From assembly GCF_025821665.1 (NCBI RefSeq), contig NZ_JACKSJ010000062.1:62001-126000 (forward strand): a DNA stretch of 64,000 nt. Direction: 5' to 3'. Every line of letters starts with the position of its first letter. Position 1 is the first letter of the stretch. Under the pieces are notes generated by a model. It saw only the letters and a list, made by a program, of their open reading frames with translations. It had not been told where the DNA came from and searched no databases. Both the position numbers and the translations under genes were made by a program. The stretch is from [Mycobacterium] manitobense. GTDB taxonomy: Bacteria > Actinomycetota > Actinomycetes > Mycobacteriales > Mycobacteriaceae. Shown piece after piece: positions 48,472 through 57,751 of the stretch.

Positions 48472-49230
48472 GTGACCTGGCACGAGGGCGTTTTCCTGGT
48501 CGTGGCGGGTGTCGCCGGCGGGCTGACGGGCAGCATCGCCGGGCTGGCGTCGGTGGCGACCTATCCGGCGCTGCTCCTGGTGGGCCTGCCGCCGGTGACC
48601 GCCAACGTCACCAACACCGTCGCCGTGGTGTTCAACGGGGTCGGGTCGATATGGGGCTCGCGTCCGGAGCTGAAGGGCCGCGGCGACGCCATCAAACGCA
48701 TCGTGCCCGGCGCCGTCCTCGGCGGTGCGGTGGGCGCGGTGCTCCTGCTGTCCACACCGGCGGAGGGCTTCGAGAAGGTGGTGCCGGTGTTGCTCGGCCT
48801 CGCCGCCGTGGCGATCCTCATCCCGCGCCGCCGGGGCCGCGCAGGCGGCGAGGACGAGCCGCGCAGCCGCGCGGCGACGATCGCCCAGGCCGTGACGATC
48901 TTCCTGATCTGCATCTACGGCGGGTACTTCGGCGCGGCCGCCGGCGTGCTGTTGCTGGCGCTGATGCTCGCCGCCGGCGAGACGATGCCGCACGCCAGCG
49001 CGGACAAGAACGTCATCCTCGGCGCATCGAACGCCACCGCGGCAGTCCTGTTCGTCTTCCTCGCGCCGGTGCACTGGCCCGCGGTGGTGACGCTGGGCTT
49101 CGGTTGCCTGGTGGGATCGCGACTGGGCCCGATCGTCGTCCGCCACGCACCCGCCGGTCCATTGCGGGCGGCGGTCGGGCTCGGCGGTATCGCCCTGGCC
49201 GTGAAGCTCGGCGTCGACGCCTACACCTGA
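48472..49230 (+). CDS. TauE/SafE-family sulfite exporter-like membrane protein
   Basis: Integral membrane protein of 252 residues with about eight hydrophobic segments and the duplicated family motif: AGVAGGLTGSIAGLASVATYPALLLVGLPPVTANVTNT in the first half and FGAAAGVLLLALMLAAGETMPHASADKNVILGASNATAA in the second. The family exports sulfite or organosulfonates, or is of unknown substrate. Three in-frame GTG codons lie at 48463, 48466 and 48472; a TAGTGT hexamer at 48459-48464 is placed as a -10 for a leaderless transcript starting at the last. Its 3' end overlaps the convergent APH-like gene by 10 bp. Confidence 0.85.
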   Translation: MTWHEGVFLVVAGVAGGLTGSIAGLASVATYPALLLVGLPPVTANVTNTVAVVFNGVGSIWGSRPELKGRGDAIKRIVPGAVLGGAVGAVLLLSTPAEGFEKVVPVLLGLAAVAILIPRRRGRAGGEDEPRSRAATIAQAVTIFLICIYGGYFGAAAGVLLLALMLAAGETMPHASADKNVILGASNATAAVLFVFLAPVHWPAVVTLGFGCLVGSRLGPIVVRHAPAGPLRAAVGLGGIALAVKLGVDAYT

Positions 49231-50306
49231 GACAGGTCGAACGGGTTGTCGCCGCCCGCGACCCGGCTACCGAGGTCGACGAGATTCTGCGCCGACGCGT
49301 GCAGCCGCTCCCCCGCCTCCGGACTGGCCTGCCCGGCCAGGTAGCGCGACCACGTGCCCTCGATGACGATGCCGAGCTTGAAACACGCCATCGCCAGATA
49401 CCAGTCCAGCCGCGATGTCTCGCGACCGCCGGCGCCCAGGTACGCCTCGAGCAGTTCGCGCCGGCTCGCGATGCCGCCGAGCGCGGCGAGCTGCGAACCG
49501 GCGTCGATGGGATTGGGATCGAGGGGCCAACAGATCAGCATCCACCCGAGGTCGAGCAGCGGGTCGCCGACGGTGCACATCTCCCAGTCGATGAACGCGG
49601 CGAGTTCGGGGCGGTCGCGCCGCAGCAGCACGTTGTTCAGATGCGCGTCGCCGTGCATGATCCCGGGTTCGCGGTCCGGGGGCCGGTTGTCGGTCAGCCA
49701 CTTCGCCAGGGACGTGACGGCCGGGAACGACTCGGGTGCGTAGCCGTCGTGCCGGTAGCTCTCCAGCAGCCGCAGGAACTGCGGAACCTGGCGTTCCAGA
49801 AACGATCCCGGGCGTTTGATGGCGGCCAGCGGGCTGCCCTCCCAGGCGACGTTGCCCAGCCGGGCCAGGCTCGCGGCATACGACAGCCCGACCTGGTGGC
49901 GCATGCCGGCGTCGCGGACGTAGGCGTCGGTCATCTCGTTGCCCGGGTTGAAGCCGTCGACCTCTTCCATCAGGTAGAACACCACCCCCAGGACGTCGAG
50001 ATCCTCACAGCCGGCGATGAATCCGGGATGCGGCACCGTCGTCCCGGCCAATGTGCGCAGCACTGCGATCTCACGCAGCATCGTCTTGTCGCTGGTCGGT
50101 CGGGGATGAAGGGGTGGGCGGCGCAGCACCATGGCTCGTCCGTCCACCCGCAGCCGCACCACGATGTTCTGCGAACCACCGGTCAGCGGTTCGACGTCGG
50201 TGACGGTCGAGCCGAGGCCCTCGCGGGCCAGCCACCGCGCGAGCGCGACCTGCGCCTCGTCGCTCAGCGTGGGCAGGGACAGCGCGTCGTCGGGCATGGG
50301 AGACAT
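49221..50306 (-). CDS. APH-family phosphotransferase-like protein
   Basis: Kinase-fold protein of 361 residues of the aminoglycoside-phosphotransferase (APH) superfamily, of the kind found next to acyl-CoA dehydrogenases (ACAD10/FadE36-like). The N-lobe has LTGGSQNIVVRLRVDG and VLRRPPLHPRP; the catalytic loop is IMHGDAHLNNVLL (HGDxxxxN) and the metal motif FIDWEMCTVGDPLLDLGW (DxD-like). Substrates of mycobacterial relatives are acyl or hydroxyacyl compounds rather than antibiotics; that is established only for related proteins. The start may be ATG 50306 or 50297. Confidence 0.85.
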   Translation of the reverse strand: MSPMPDDALSLPTLSDEAQVALARWLAREGLGSTVTDVEPLTGGSQNIVVRLRVDGRAMVLRRPPLHPRPTSDKTMLREIAVLRTLAGTTVPHPGFIAGCEDLDVLGVVFYLMEEVDGFNPGNEMTDAYVRDAGMRHQVGLSYAASLARLGNVAWEGSPLAAIKRPGSFLERQVPQFLRLLESYRHDGYAPESFPAVTSLAKWLTDNRPPDREPGIMHGDAHLNNVLLRRDRPELAAFIDWEMCTVGDPLLDLGWMLICWPLDPNPIDAGSQLAALGGIASRRELLEAYLGAGGRETSRLDWYLAMACFKLGIVIEGTWSRYLAGQASPEAGERLHASAQNLVDLGSRVAGGDNPFDLSQV

Positions 50307-50348
50307 CGTCTCAGCCGCGCGACACGGCGTCGCCGGCTCCCCCGACGA

Positions 50349-51701
50349 TCAGGCCTGGTACTCCAGACAGGGCGCGACGCCGTTGATCACGCCCTCCCGG
50401 AACGCCCGGACCCGGGCGAAGCCCGCCCCCTGACGCTCCACGTCGGCGTCGCCGCGGAACACCAGCAGGGCCTTGATCGCCTCGTCGAGGTCACCGGGTG
50501 AGATGCGGTAGGTGCTGGTGTCCGCGCGGTTGTAGAGGATCACACTCGCGGTGTACGCCCCGGCCAGACAGTCGGCGCGCAAAGTCGAGGTCTTCTCGTC
50601 GGACTGGTCGCCCAGCCGCGTCAGCGCCGCGAGTCCGTACTGGGTGGCCAGCAGCGAGGCCACCGCGTAGTCGCCACCCTGCTGGTAGATCCGCGGCATG
50701 AAGGCCTCGTTGTCCCAGCCCACGTAATCGTCTGGCACACAGTAGAACAGCGCGAAACCTTCGGCCGACTGGTCGCCACACATCGGCGGGCTGTCCGGAC
50801 TGAACGGTTCCAGGCCGGCCAACGGCGACCACGGCTCGCCGGTCACCTCGGGGTACGCCCGGCTCCAGAAGTCCTCCAGGTCGTAGGGCACGCCGTTGAC
50901 GATCGAGTCGTACGGGGCGTCCCCGCCGCTCGCCTCGTCGAGGACGTCGTTGAACGGCAACTCCAGCACCATGGGATCGTCGTCGCGGTACACCTTGCAG
51001 CGGGACAGCCCGTTGTCGAACCCGTCCTGGAACGCGCCGACCCGGTCGAACCCGCTGCCGTGGGCATTCGGGTCGATCTTCGACGTGCCCGGGGTGTCAC
51101 GCAGTTCGAGGATGCCGGCGAGCGCGGTGTCGAGGTCGGCGCTCGACACGTCGAACACGCCGTCGTCCTTGGCATGTCGGGCCCATGCTCCTGCCATGCA
51201 GTCGGCCTGCAGTTCGCGGGTCACCGTGCGCGCGGTGAAGTTCGACCGCGCCTGGATGGCATGCCCCCATTCGTGCGCCATCACCACCGGGATGACGAAG
51301 TCGCCGAACTTCTCCCTCAGTTCCGGCAGCAGCCCCTCGGCGTCCCACGCCACCACATCCTCACTGGGGCAGTAGAACGCGTTGCCTGCCACCTCCTCGG
51401 CGCTGGCCGTGCAGGGCGGCGCGTCGTCGCTGGAGGGGTTGATCGCATAGAGCCCGCCCGCCACCGGCTCGTACTGCGCGCCGTAGAGGTCGGGGTACTG
51501 CTTGCCCCAGTAGTCCTGCAGATCGGCGATCGACTGCATGGCGATCTTGTTCACCGGGTCGGACGGGTCGCCGACGATCTCGACGTCGCTGGCGTCGGGC
51601 GCCGCCGCCTTCGACGAACCCGGGACCTTCGGATCTGGACCGGCACAGCCCGCGAGGAGCACCACTACGGCCGCCGCCGTCGACCACACTTTGATGCGCA
51701 T
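50349..51701 (-). CDS. Lipoprotein metallopeptidase with a second, inactive copy
   Basis: Lipoprotein of 450 residues, lipidated at C19 (VVVLLAGCAG). The first half contains a neutral zinc metallopeptidase domain with HEWGH (143-147) and the distal RELQADCMAGAW helix. The second half repeats the architecture (FYCVPDDYVGWDNEAFMP, then TSTLRADCLAGAYT and ISPGDLDEAIKALL) but HExxH is replaced by ATQYGLAAL. So one active and one degenerate copy are fused, with paired Cys in each lobe (FYCPSED / FYCVPDD). Extracytoplasmic; the substrate is unknown. The ATG at 51701 opens the signal peptide. Confidence 0.87.
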   Translation of the reverse strand: MRIKVWSTAAAVVVLLAGCAGPDPKVPGSSKAAAPDASDVEIVGDPSDPVNKIAMQSIADLQDYWGKQYPDLYGAQYEPVAGGLYAINPSSDDAPPCTASAEEVAGNAFYCPSEDVVAWDAEGLLPELREKFGDFVIPVVMAHEWGHAIQARSNFTARTVTRELQADCMAGAWARHAKDDGVFDVSSADLDTALAGILELRDTPGTSKIDPNAHGSGFDRVGAFQDGFDNGLSRCKVYRDDDPMVLELPFNDVLDEASGGDAPYDSIVNGVPYDLEDFWSRAYPEVTGEPWSPLAGLEPFSPDSPPMCGDQSAEGFALFYCVPDDYVGWDNEAFMPRIYQQGGDYAVASLLATQYGLAALTRLGDQSDEKTSTLRADCLAGAYTASVILYNRADTSTYRISPGDLDEAIKALLVFRGDADVERQGAGFARVRAFREGVINGVAPCLEYQA

Positions 51702-51759
51702 GGGCAAACGGTAGCGGCGCCGATTGGAATTCAGTTGGAAAGCACGAATCGGGTGGTCC

Positions 51760-53496
51760 TCAGTCGAGGATGCGCCTGGCGACGTTTGTCGACACCAGAT
51801 CGAGCAACTCGTCGGCGCGACCGGCGAGGATGGTGCGGATCGCGTACAGTGAGAAGCCCTTGGCCTGTTCGACGGTGATGGCCGGCGGAATCGACAGCTC
51901 CTGGCGGGCGGTGACAACGTCGATCACCGCCGGGCCGTCGTAGGCGAACGCGTCGGTCAGAGCCTGCTCGAGGTCGCGCGCCGCCTCCACCCGCCTGCCG
52001 AACACCCCCATCGCCGTCGCGACCGCGGCGAAGTCGGGATTGACCAGATCGGTGCCGAAGTTGACGATGCCCGCGGCCTTCATCTCCAGCTCGACGAAGT
52101 TCAGCGAAGAGTTGTTGAAGACGATCACCTTGACCGGCAACCGATTCTGGATCAGGGTGACCAGTTCGCCGAACAACATGGTCAGCCCGCCGTCGCCGGC
52201 CAACGCCACCACCTGCCGGTCGCGGAACGTGGTCTGGGCGCCGATCGCGTGCGGCAGCGCGCAGGCCATCGTGCCGTGGTTGAAGGAGCCGATGAGCCGC
52301 CGGCGGCCGTTCATCGTGAGATAGCGCGCCGCCCACACCACCGGCGAGCCGACGTCGACGGTGAACACCGCGTCATCGGTGGCCAGTCGATTCGCCAGTG
52401 CGGCAACGTATTCCGGCCTGATGGGGCTGCGATCGCGGTCGTTGACGGCCAGCTCGTCGAGATTCTTGCGGGTGCGGCGGTAGTGGCGCAGCGAACGGTC
52501 GAGGTGCTCGCGGTCCGATCGGCGCTTCAGGTGCGGCGCCAGTGCCGCCACGGTGTCGCGCACGGTGCCCACAAGGCCGAGTTCCACCGGGGTGCGCCTG
52601 CCTAGGTGCCTGCCGCGGATGTCGACCTGGATCACCTTCGCGTGCTCGGGATAGAACTGCTGGTACGGGAAGTCGGTGCCGAGCATCAGCAGTACGTCGG
52701 CTTCCTTGATCGCCTTGTAGCCCGAGGCGAAGCCGAGCAGGCCGGTCATGCCGACGTCGTACGGGTTGTCGTACTCGATGAACTCCTTGCCGCGCAACGC
52801 ATGCACCACCGGCGCGTTGAGGGTGGCGGCCAGGTCCACGACGGCGTCGTGGGCGTCCTGCACACCGGCGCCGGCGAGGATCGTCACCCGCGGTGAGGCG
52901 TTGAGGATGGCGGCGGCGCGCAGCAGCGACTCGTCGTCGGGCCGCACCACGGATCGGGTCGCCACCACCGGGCGGGCCGTCCAGCCCGACGCGTCTGCCC
53001 GCTGGTTGAAGATCTCGCCGGGGACGACGACGACCGCCACCCCGTTCTCCTCCACCGCGGCCCGCATCGCCATCTCGAGGATGCGCGGCGCCATCTCCGG
53101 TGTGCTCACCAGCTCGCAGTAGACGCTGCACTCACGGAAGAGGTCCTGCGGGTGGGTCTCCTGGAAGTAGTCCGAGCCGATCTCGCTGCGCGGGATGTGG
53201 GCGGCGATCGCCAGCACGGGCATCCGGCTGCGGTGCGCGTCGAACAGGCCGTTGATCAGGTGCAGGTTGCCGGGCCCGCAACTGCCCGCGCACACCGCGA
53301 GACCACCGGTGAGCGCCGCGTCGGCGGCCGCGGCGAACGCGGCGGTCTCCTCGTGCCGGACGTGCTCCCAGGAGACGGCCCCTGACCGCCGGATGGCGTC
53401 GGTGAAGCCGTTGAGGCTGTCGCCGGGCAGGCCGTAGACGCGGCGCACGCCGCTGATCGACAGGGCCGAGATCACGTGATCAGCAATGGTCGCCAC
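51760..53496 (-). CDS. poxB: PoxB-like thiamine-diphosphate pyruvate oxidase/dehydrogenase
   Basis: ThDP- and FAD-dependent enzyme of 578 residues that converts pyruvate to acetate and CO2, with quinone as likely acceptor. The N-terminal glutamate that activates ThDP is in HVRHEETAAFAAAADAALTG. The middle domain is FAD-binding (AILNASPRVTILAGAGV). The ThDP motif is LAGDGGLTMLFGELVTLIQN, ending in VFNNSSL. The C-terminal 25 residues (AIRTILAGRADELLDLVSTN) could form the amphipathic membrane-anchor helix of PoxB; relatives with acetolactate synthase activity are a possible alternative. The upstream terminator at 53517 separates it from the SDR gene. Confidence 0.88.
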   Translation of the reverse strand: MATIADHVISALSISGVRRVYGLPGDSLNGFTDAIRRSGAVSWEHVRHEETAAFAAAADAALTGGLAVCAGSCGPGNLHLINGLFDAHRSRMPVLAIAAHIPRSEIGSDYFQETHPQDLFRECSVYCELVSTPEMAPRILEMAMRAAVEENGVAVVVVPGEIFNQRADASGWTARPVVATRSVVRPDDESLLRAAAILNASPRVTILAGAGVQDAHDAVVDLAATLNAPVVHALRGKEFIEYDNPYDVGMTGLLGFASGYKAIKEADVLLMLGTDFPYQQFYPEHAKVIQVDIRGRHLGRRTPVELGLVGTVRDTVAALAPHLKRRSDREHLDRSLRHYRRTRKNLDELAVNDRDRSPIRPEYVAALANRLATDDAVFTVDVGSPVVWAARYLTMNGRRRLIGSFNHGTMACALPHAIGAQTTFRDRQVVALAGDGGLTMLFGELVTLIQNRLPVKVIVFNNSSLNFVELEMKAAGIVNFGTDLVNPDFAAVATAMGVFGRRVEAARDLEQALTDAFAYDGPAVIDVVTARQELSIPPAITVEQAKGFSLYAIRTILAGRADELLDLVSTNVARRILD

Positions 53497-53516
53497 GCGC
53501 GCAGCCTAGTGCGTTT

Positions 53517-53555
53517 CGGTGTCGCCGGTTGCCTCGAGCGCAACCGACGACACCG
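53517..53555 (-). terminator. Hairpin between an SDR gene and poxB
   Basis: CGGTGTCG/CGACACCG (53517-53524 and 53548-53555) and CGGTTGC/GCAACCG (53526-53532 and 53540-53546) form a long hairpin. It lies 12 bp after the stop of the SDR gene at 53567 and 21 bp before the poxB ATG, so it ends SDR transcription. Confidence 0.8.
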
Positions 53556-53566
53556 AGATCACGAGG

Positions 53567-54334
53567 TCACTTGGGGGCGAAGCGCTGACCGGCGTCCAGT
53601 CGTAGGCACTGGCCGTTGAGCATCGCGTTCTCCACGATCGCCGCGGCGAGCTTGGCGTACTCGTCGGGCCGGCCGAGGCGCTTGGGGAAGGCGGCGTCTT
53701 TGGTCAGCTGACTGGCGAACTCGTCCGGGATTCCCTCGGTCAGCCCGGTGGCGAACAGGCTGGGGGCGATGGCGAGCACCCGGATGCCCAGGCTGCCCAG
53801 ATCGCGGGCCATGGTGAGGCACATGCCGGCGATCGCGGCCTTCGACGCGGTGTAGGCGACCTGCCCGATCTGTCCCTCGAACGCGGCGATCGAGGCGGTG
53901 TTGATGATGACGCCGCGCTCTTCCTTCTCGTCGTCGACGGGCTCGTTCTTGCTCATGTGCCACGCCGAGAGCCGGCTGATGTTGAAGGTGCCGATGAGGT
54001 TGAGGTCGACGCTGGCGCGGAAGGAGTCCAGGCTGTGCGGGCCGTCCTTCTTGATGGTGCGCTCGCCGATGCCGCCGCCCGCGGTGGTCACCGCGATGTG
54101 CAGTCCGCCGAGGTCGGCGACCACCTGCTCGAGCACCTTCTCGGTGCCGTCGAAGTCGGTGACGTCCACCTCGTGGAACGAACCGCCGATCGAGTCGGCC
54201 ACTTCCTTGCCCTTGGACTGCGGACGGTCCAGCACGGCAACGCGCGCGCCGCGCTTGGCCAACAGCTCGGCGGTCGCCCGGCCGAAGCCGGAGGCCCCGC
54301 CGACCACGATGGCCTTCTTGCCCTCGATCTCCAT
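53567..54334 (-). CDS. SDR of the 3-hydroxyacyl-CoA dehydrogenase type-2 group
   Basis: SDR of 255 residues. The glycine motif is VVGGASGFGRATAELLA, with DVTDFDGTEKVLEQVVADLGGLH and TTAGGGIG in place of NAG. The serine is in INTASIAAFEGQIG and the catalytic pair in YTASKAA. The tail NAMLNGQCLRLDAGQRF and the IAPSLFATGLTEGIPDE loop match 3-hydroxyacyl-CoA dehydrogenases of the HSD17B10 type, used in beta-oxidation. The ATG follows GGAAGGAAGC. Divergent from the molybdopterin enzyme gene. Confidence 0.88.
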   Translation of the reverse strand: MEIEGKKAIVVGGASGFGRATAELLAKRGARVAVLDRPQSKGKEVADSIGGSFHEVDVTDFDGTEKVLEQVVADLGGLHIAVTTAGGGIGERTIKKDGPHSLDSFRASVDLNLIGTFNISRLSAWHMSKNEPVDDEKEERGVIINTASIAAFEGQIGQVAYTASKAAIAGMCLTMARDLGSLGIRVLAIAPSLFATGLTEGIPDEFASQLTKDAAFPKRLGRPDEYAKLAAAIVENAMLNGQCLRLDAGQRFAPK

Positions 54335-54445
54335 CTAGCTTCCTTTCCACATCGGGGTTGAACTGTAAAGCAACCTAGCCGACGTCACCCTTCGGTAAGC
54401 GTTTCGGGTCCGACCTGGGGTTTCCCCGGCAGTACCTTGACAGAC

Positions 54446-56011
54446 ATGGCCGTATCGCCGCGAGGCCCATGGGCGCTGTGCGGGATCGCCGCCGCCGCGG
54501 TGGCGCTCGGCGTCGCCGAGCTCGTCGCCGTGCCGTTCGGTCCGGCTGCCGACTCACGCACCGCGGTCGGGTCGGCCGTCATCGACCGGACGCCGGGGCC
54601 GGTCAAGGAATGGGCCATCGCCACGTTCGGCACCGCGGACAAACTCGTGCTGACCGTTCTCGTGGTCGCGGTCATCCTGGTGATCGCCGCGATCAGCGCG
54701 CGCTTCGAGTCGCGGCGCATGCCGGTCGGCAGTTTGGCGATCGCCGCGGCCGGTGTGCTCGGCGCTGCGGCGGTGCTCTCGCGGCCGGGATCGTCGGCAA
54801 TCGACGTGCTGCCGACGGTGATCGGTGCGGTGTGCGGAATCGCAGTGCTGCGGCTGCTCACGTCGGGGCGCATCAAGGACGCGCCCGACGACGGCGCCGA
54901 AACAGAAAGCGCCGAAGGCGACCACACCGACCGGGGCCGCAGGCTCACCCTCTTCGGCGTCGGCTTCCTGGCGGTGGGCGCCGCCAGCGGCGTGGCGGGC
55001 GCCGTGCTGTCCCGGCTGACCTCGTCGGTGTCCGGCGACCGGCAGAACTTCGCGCTGCCCCGGGTCGGGCGGACCGCCCCCGAGGTGCCGGCGGCGGTGC
55101 AGCCGGCGAACGTCGACCTGCCGCCGTTCGTCACCTCGAACGCCGACTTCTACCGCATCGACACCGCCCTTTCGGTGCCGCAGCTGAGCCGGGCCGACTG
55201 GAAGTTGCGCATCCACGGCATGGTCGACCGCGAGATCACCTACACCTTCGAGGATCTGGACCGGTTCGAGGCCGTCGAGGACATCATCACGCTGGCGTGT
55301 GTGTCCAATCCGGTGGGCGGGGACCTCATCTCCACCGCCAAGTGGACCGGCTACCGGGTGCGCGACCTGCTGGCCGAGGCGGGCGTGCATCCCGACGCCG
55401 ACATGGTGCTGTCCACCTCCGTCGACGGGTTCACCGCGGGCACGCCCGTTGAGGCGTTCACCGACGACCGCGACGCGCTGCTTGCGGTCGGGATGAACGG
55501 CGAGCCGCTGCCCACCGAGCACGGCTACCCGGCGCGCCTCGTGGTGCCCGGGCTGTACGGCTATGTGTCCGCGACCAAGTGGGTGGTCGACCTCGAGCTG
55601 ACCCGCTTCGACCGCGCCGAGGCCTACTGGACGAAGCTGGGCTGGTCGGCGCGCGGGCCGATCAAGACGCAGTCGCGCATCGACGTGCCGCGCACCGGGC
55701 AGGACGTCGCGCTGGGACCGGCGACGTTCGGCGGTGTGGCATGGGCGCAGAACCGCGGGGTCCGCGCCGTCGAGGTGCGCATCGACCCGCCCGGCGGCAA
55801 GGGTGACTGGCGCCCCGCGACGCTGGGTGCGAGCTACTCCAACGAGACCTGGCGGCTCTGGAGCATCGACTGGCGGGCCGAGCAGACCGGCCTGCACACG
55901 ATCTCCGTGCGCGCCACCGACAACACCGGGGCGGTGCAGACCGAGCAGCGCGCCGATCCGGTTCCCGACGGCGCGTCGGGCTGGCAGTCGATCATCTTCG
56001 CGGTGCGCTGA
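54446..56011 (+). CDS. Membrane-anchored molybdopterin oxidoreductase (sulfite oxidase family)
   Basis: Fusion of about five N-terminal transmembrane segments (residues about 8-190, for example [17 protein letters not shown] and [17 protein letters not shown]) to a periplasmic molybdopterin domain and a C-terminal dimerisation domain. The Mo-coordinating cysteine is in [17 protein letters not shown], with [11 protein letters not shown] and [17 protein letters not shown] in the Mo-co dimerisation region. No b5 haem domain is present, unlike eukaryotic sulfite oxidase. The start could be ATG 54446 or TTG 54437. Similar to the Rv0218 type of M. tuberculosis. The electron partner and physiological substrate are unknown. 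Confidence 0.87.
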   Translation: MAVSPRGPWALCGIAAAAVALGVAELVAVPFGPAADSRTAVGSAVIDRTPGPVKEWAIATFGTADKLVLTVLVVAVILVIAAISARFESRRMPVGSLAIAAAGVLGAAAVLSRPGSSAIDVLPTVIGAVCGIAVLRLLTSGRIKDAPDDGAETESAEGDHTDRGRRLTLFGVGFLAVGAASGVAGAVLSRLTSSVSGDRQNFALPRVGRTAPEVPAAVQPANVDLPPFVTSNADFYRIDTALSVPQLSRADWKLRIHGMVDREITYTFEDLDRFEAVEDIITLACVSNPVGGDLISTAKWTGYRVRDLLAEAGVHPDADMVLSTSVDGFTAGTPVEAFTDDRDALLAVGMNGEPLPTEHGYPARLVVPGLYGYVSATKWVVDLELTRFDRAEAYWTKLGWSARGPIKTQSRIDVPRTGQDVALGPATFGGVAWAQNRGVRAVEVRIDPPGGKGDWRPATLGASYSNETWRLWSIDWRAEQTGLHTISVRATDNTGAVQTEQRADPVPDGASGWQSIIFAVR

Positions 56012-56012
56012 C

Positions 56013-56080
56013 CCGCGGCGAGCGGCCGTGTCTGTACGCCGACACGCCGCATCCCGGCGTACCGGAGCGGTCGCTCGCGG
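56013..56080. terminator. Hairpin downstream of the molybdopterin gene
   Basis: Two interrupted stems, GCGAGCG/CGCTCGC (56018-56024 and 56072-56078) and GTACGCC/GGCGTAC (56034-56040 and 56056-56062), lie just after the stop codon and before ligB. Likely a terminator. Confidence 0.6.
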
Positions 56081-56127
56081 CAGACGGGTGCCCGCCGCGT
56101 GTCCGACCCGCGTGCCACGCTGGACCC

Positions 56128-57663
56128 GTGCACCTGGTCGACGTCGCCACCGCCTCCGCCGATGTGGGCTCCACGTCGGCGCGGCTGGCCAAGATCGCGC
56201 GGATCGCCGAACTGCTCGCCCGCGCCGCAGAGGAGCGCGACGCCCGGCTCGTCGCGGTGGTGGTGTCGTGGCTGTCCGGCGAGCTGCCGCAACGCCAGAT
56301 CGGGGTGGGCTGGGCGGCGTTGCGCTCGCTGCCCGCGCCTGCCGAGGAGCCGTCGCTGACCGTCGGCGGCGTCGACGCGACGCTGTCGGAGATCGGCGCG
56401 GTGGCCGGCAAGGGATCACAGCAGCGCCGGGCCGCACTGCTCTCCGCCCTGTTCGCCGCCGCCACAGACGTCGAGCAGACCTTCCTGCGCCGGCTGCTGT
56501 CAGGCGAACTGCGCCAGGGCGCCCTGGCCGGCGTGATGGCCGACGCCGTCGCCAAGGCGTCGGGAATCGCGGCGCCTGCCGTGCGGCGGGCCGCCATGCT
56601 CGCAGGCGACCTGCCCGCGGTGGCGGCCGCGGCGCTGACCGGCGACGACGCGGCCCTCGACCAGTTCACGCTCACGGTGGGCCGGCCGGTGGGGCCGATG
56701 CTCGCGCAGACCGCGACCGGCGTGGCCGATGCCCTCGACCGGCTCGGCGGCGAGGCGGTGCTCGAAGCCAAGCTCGACGGCGCCCGGGTGCAGATCCACC
56801 GCGACGGCGACGACGTGTCGATCTACACCCGCAGCCTCGACGACGTCACCGACCGGCTGCCCGAGGTGGTGGCGGCCGCCCGGGCGCTGCCGGTTCGAAC
56901 GCTGATCGCCGACGGCGAGGCGATCGCCCTGCGACCCGACGGGCGGCCGGACCGCTTCCAGGTGACGGCGTCGCGGTTCGGGCGCCGCGGCGGTCGCGAC
57001 GCCGAGGGCCAACCGCTGTCTGTCTTCTTCTTCGACCTGCTGCACGTCGACGGTGACGACCTGCTGGACCTGCCGACCGCCGAGCGGCTGGCCCGGCTCG
57101 ACGTGCTGGTGCCCGCCGCGCAGCGCGTCGACCGGCTGCACACGACCGACTCCGCGGCGGCGCAGCGGTTCCTCGACGCGACGCTGGCGGCGGGGCACGA
57201 GGGTGTGATGGCGAAATCGCCGACGGCGCCGTACGAGGCGGGCAGGCGCGGCGCGGGCTGGCTCAAGGTCAAGCCGGTGCACACCCTGGATCTGGTGGTG
57301 CTCGCCGTGGAGTGGGGGTCGGGACGGCGCACCGGCAAGCTCTCCAACATCCATCTCGGCGCCCGCGATCCGGCCACCGGTGCATTCGTCATGCTGGGCA
57401 AGACATTCAAGGGCATGACCGACGCGATGCTCGACTGGCAGACCGCGCGCTTCCTCGACCTGGCGGACGGACCGACCGACGGCTACGTGGTCAGGGTGCG
57501 GCCCGAACAGGTGGTCGAGATCGCGTTCGACGGGGTTCAGGGGTCGAGCCGCTACCCCGGCGGGATGGCGCTGCGCTTCGCCCGGGTGCTGCGCTACCGG
57601 GACGACAAGGCTCCGGCCGAGGCCGACACCGTCGACACGGTGCGGGCTTACTACGAGCGCTGA
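56128..57663 (+). CDS. ligB: ATP-dependent DNA ligase LigB
   Basis: ATP-dependent ligase of 511 residues (Rv3062 type). An N-terminal helical DNA-binding domain (residues 1-190, including [15 protein letters not shown]) precedes a nucleotidyltransferase core with the adenylated lysine in [13 protein letters not shown] (K215). Motif III is [10 protein letters not shown], motif IV/IIIa [14 protein letters not shown], and the C-terminal OB-fold ends with [21 protein letters not shown]. In mycobacteria this ligase is accessory to the NAD-dependent LigA and acts in repair; specificity is by family. The GTG start at 56128 is supported by the N-terminal [12 protein letters not shown]. Confidence 0.96.
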   Translation: MHLVDVATASADVGSTSARLAKIARIAELLARAAEERDARLVAVVVSWLSGELPQRQIGVGWAALRSLPAPAEEPSLTVGGVDATLSEIGAVAGKGSQQRRAALLSALFAAATDVEQTFLRRLLSGELRQGALAGVMADAVAKASGIAAPAVRRAAMLAGDLPAVAAAALTGDDAALDQFTLTVGRPVGPMLAQTATGVADALDRLGGEAVLEAKLDGARVQIHRDGDDVSIYTRSLDDVTDRLPEVVAAARALPVRTLIADGEAIALRPDGRPDRFQVTASRFGRRGGRDAEGQPLSVFFFDLLHVDGDDLLDLPTAERLARLDVLVPAAQRVDRLHTTDSAAAQRFLDATLAAGHEGVMAKSPTAPYEAGRRGAGWLKVKPVHTLDLVVLAVEWGSGRRTGKLSNIHLGARDPATGAFVMLGKTFKGMTDAMLDWQTARFLDLADGPTDGYVVRVRPEQVVEIAFDGVQGSSRYPGGMALRFARVLRYRDDKAPAEADTVDTVRAYYER

Positions 57664-57751
57664 CGAGCGCTCGCGCGAGGAACCGACGACGCTGACGAGC
57701 CGACCGAACGAATCCACCCAATCGGCCGGGCACCGGTGGAAAGATCGGCCC

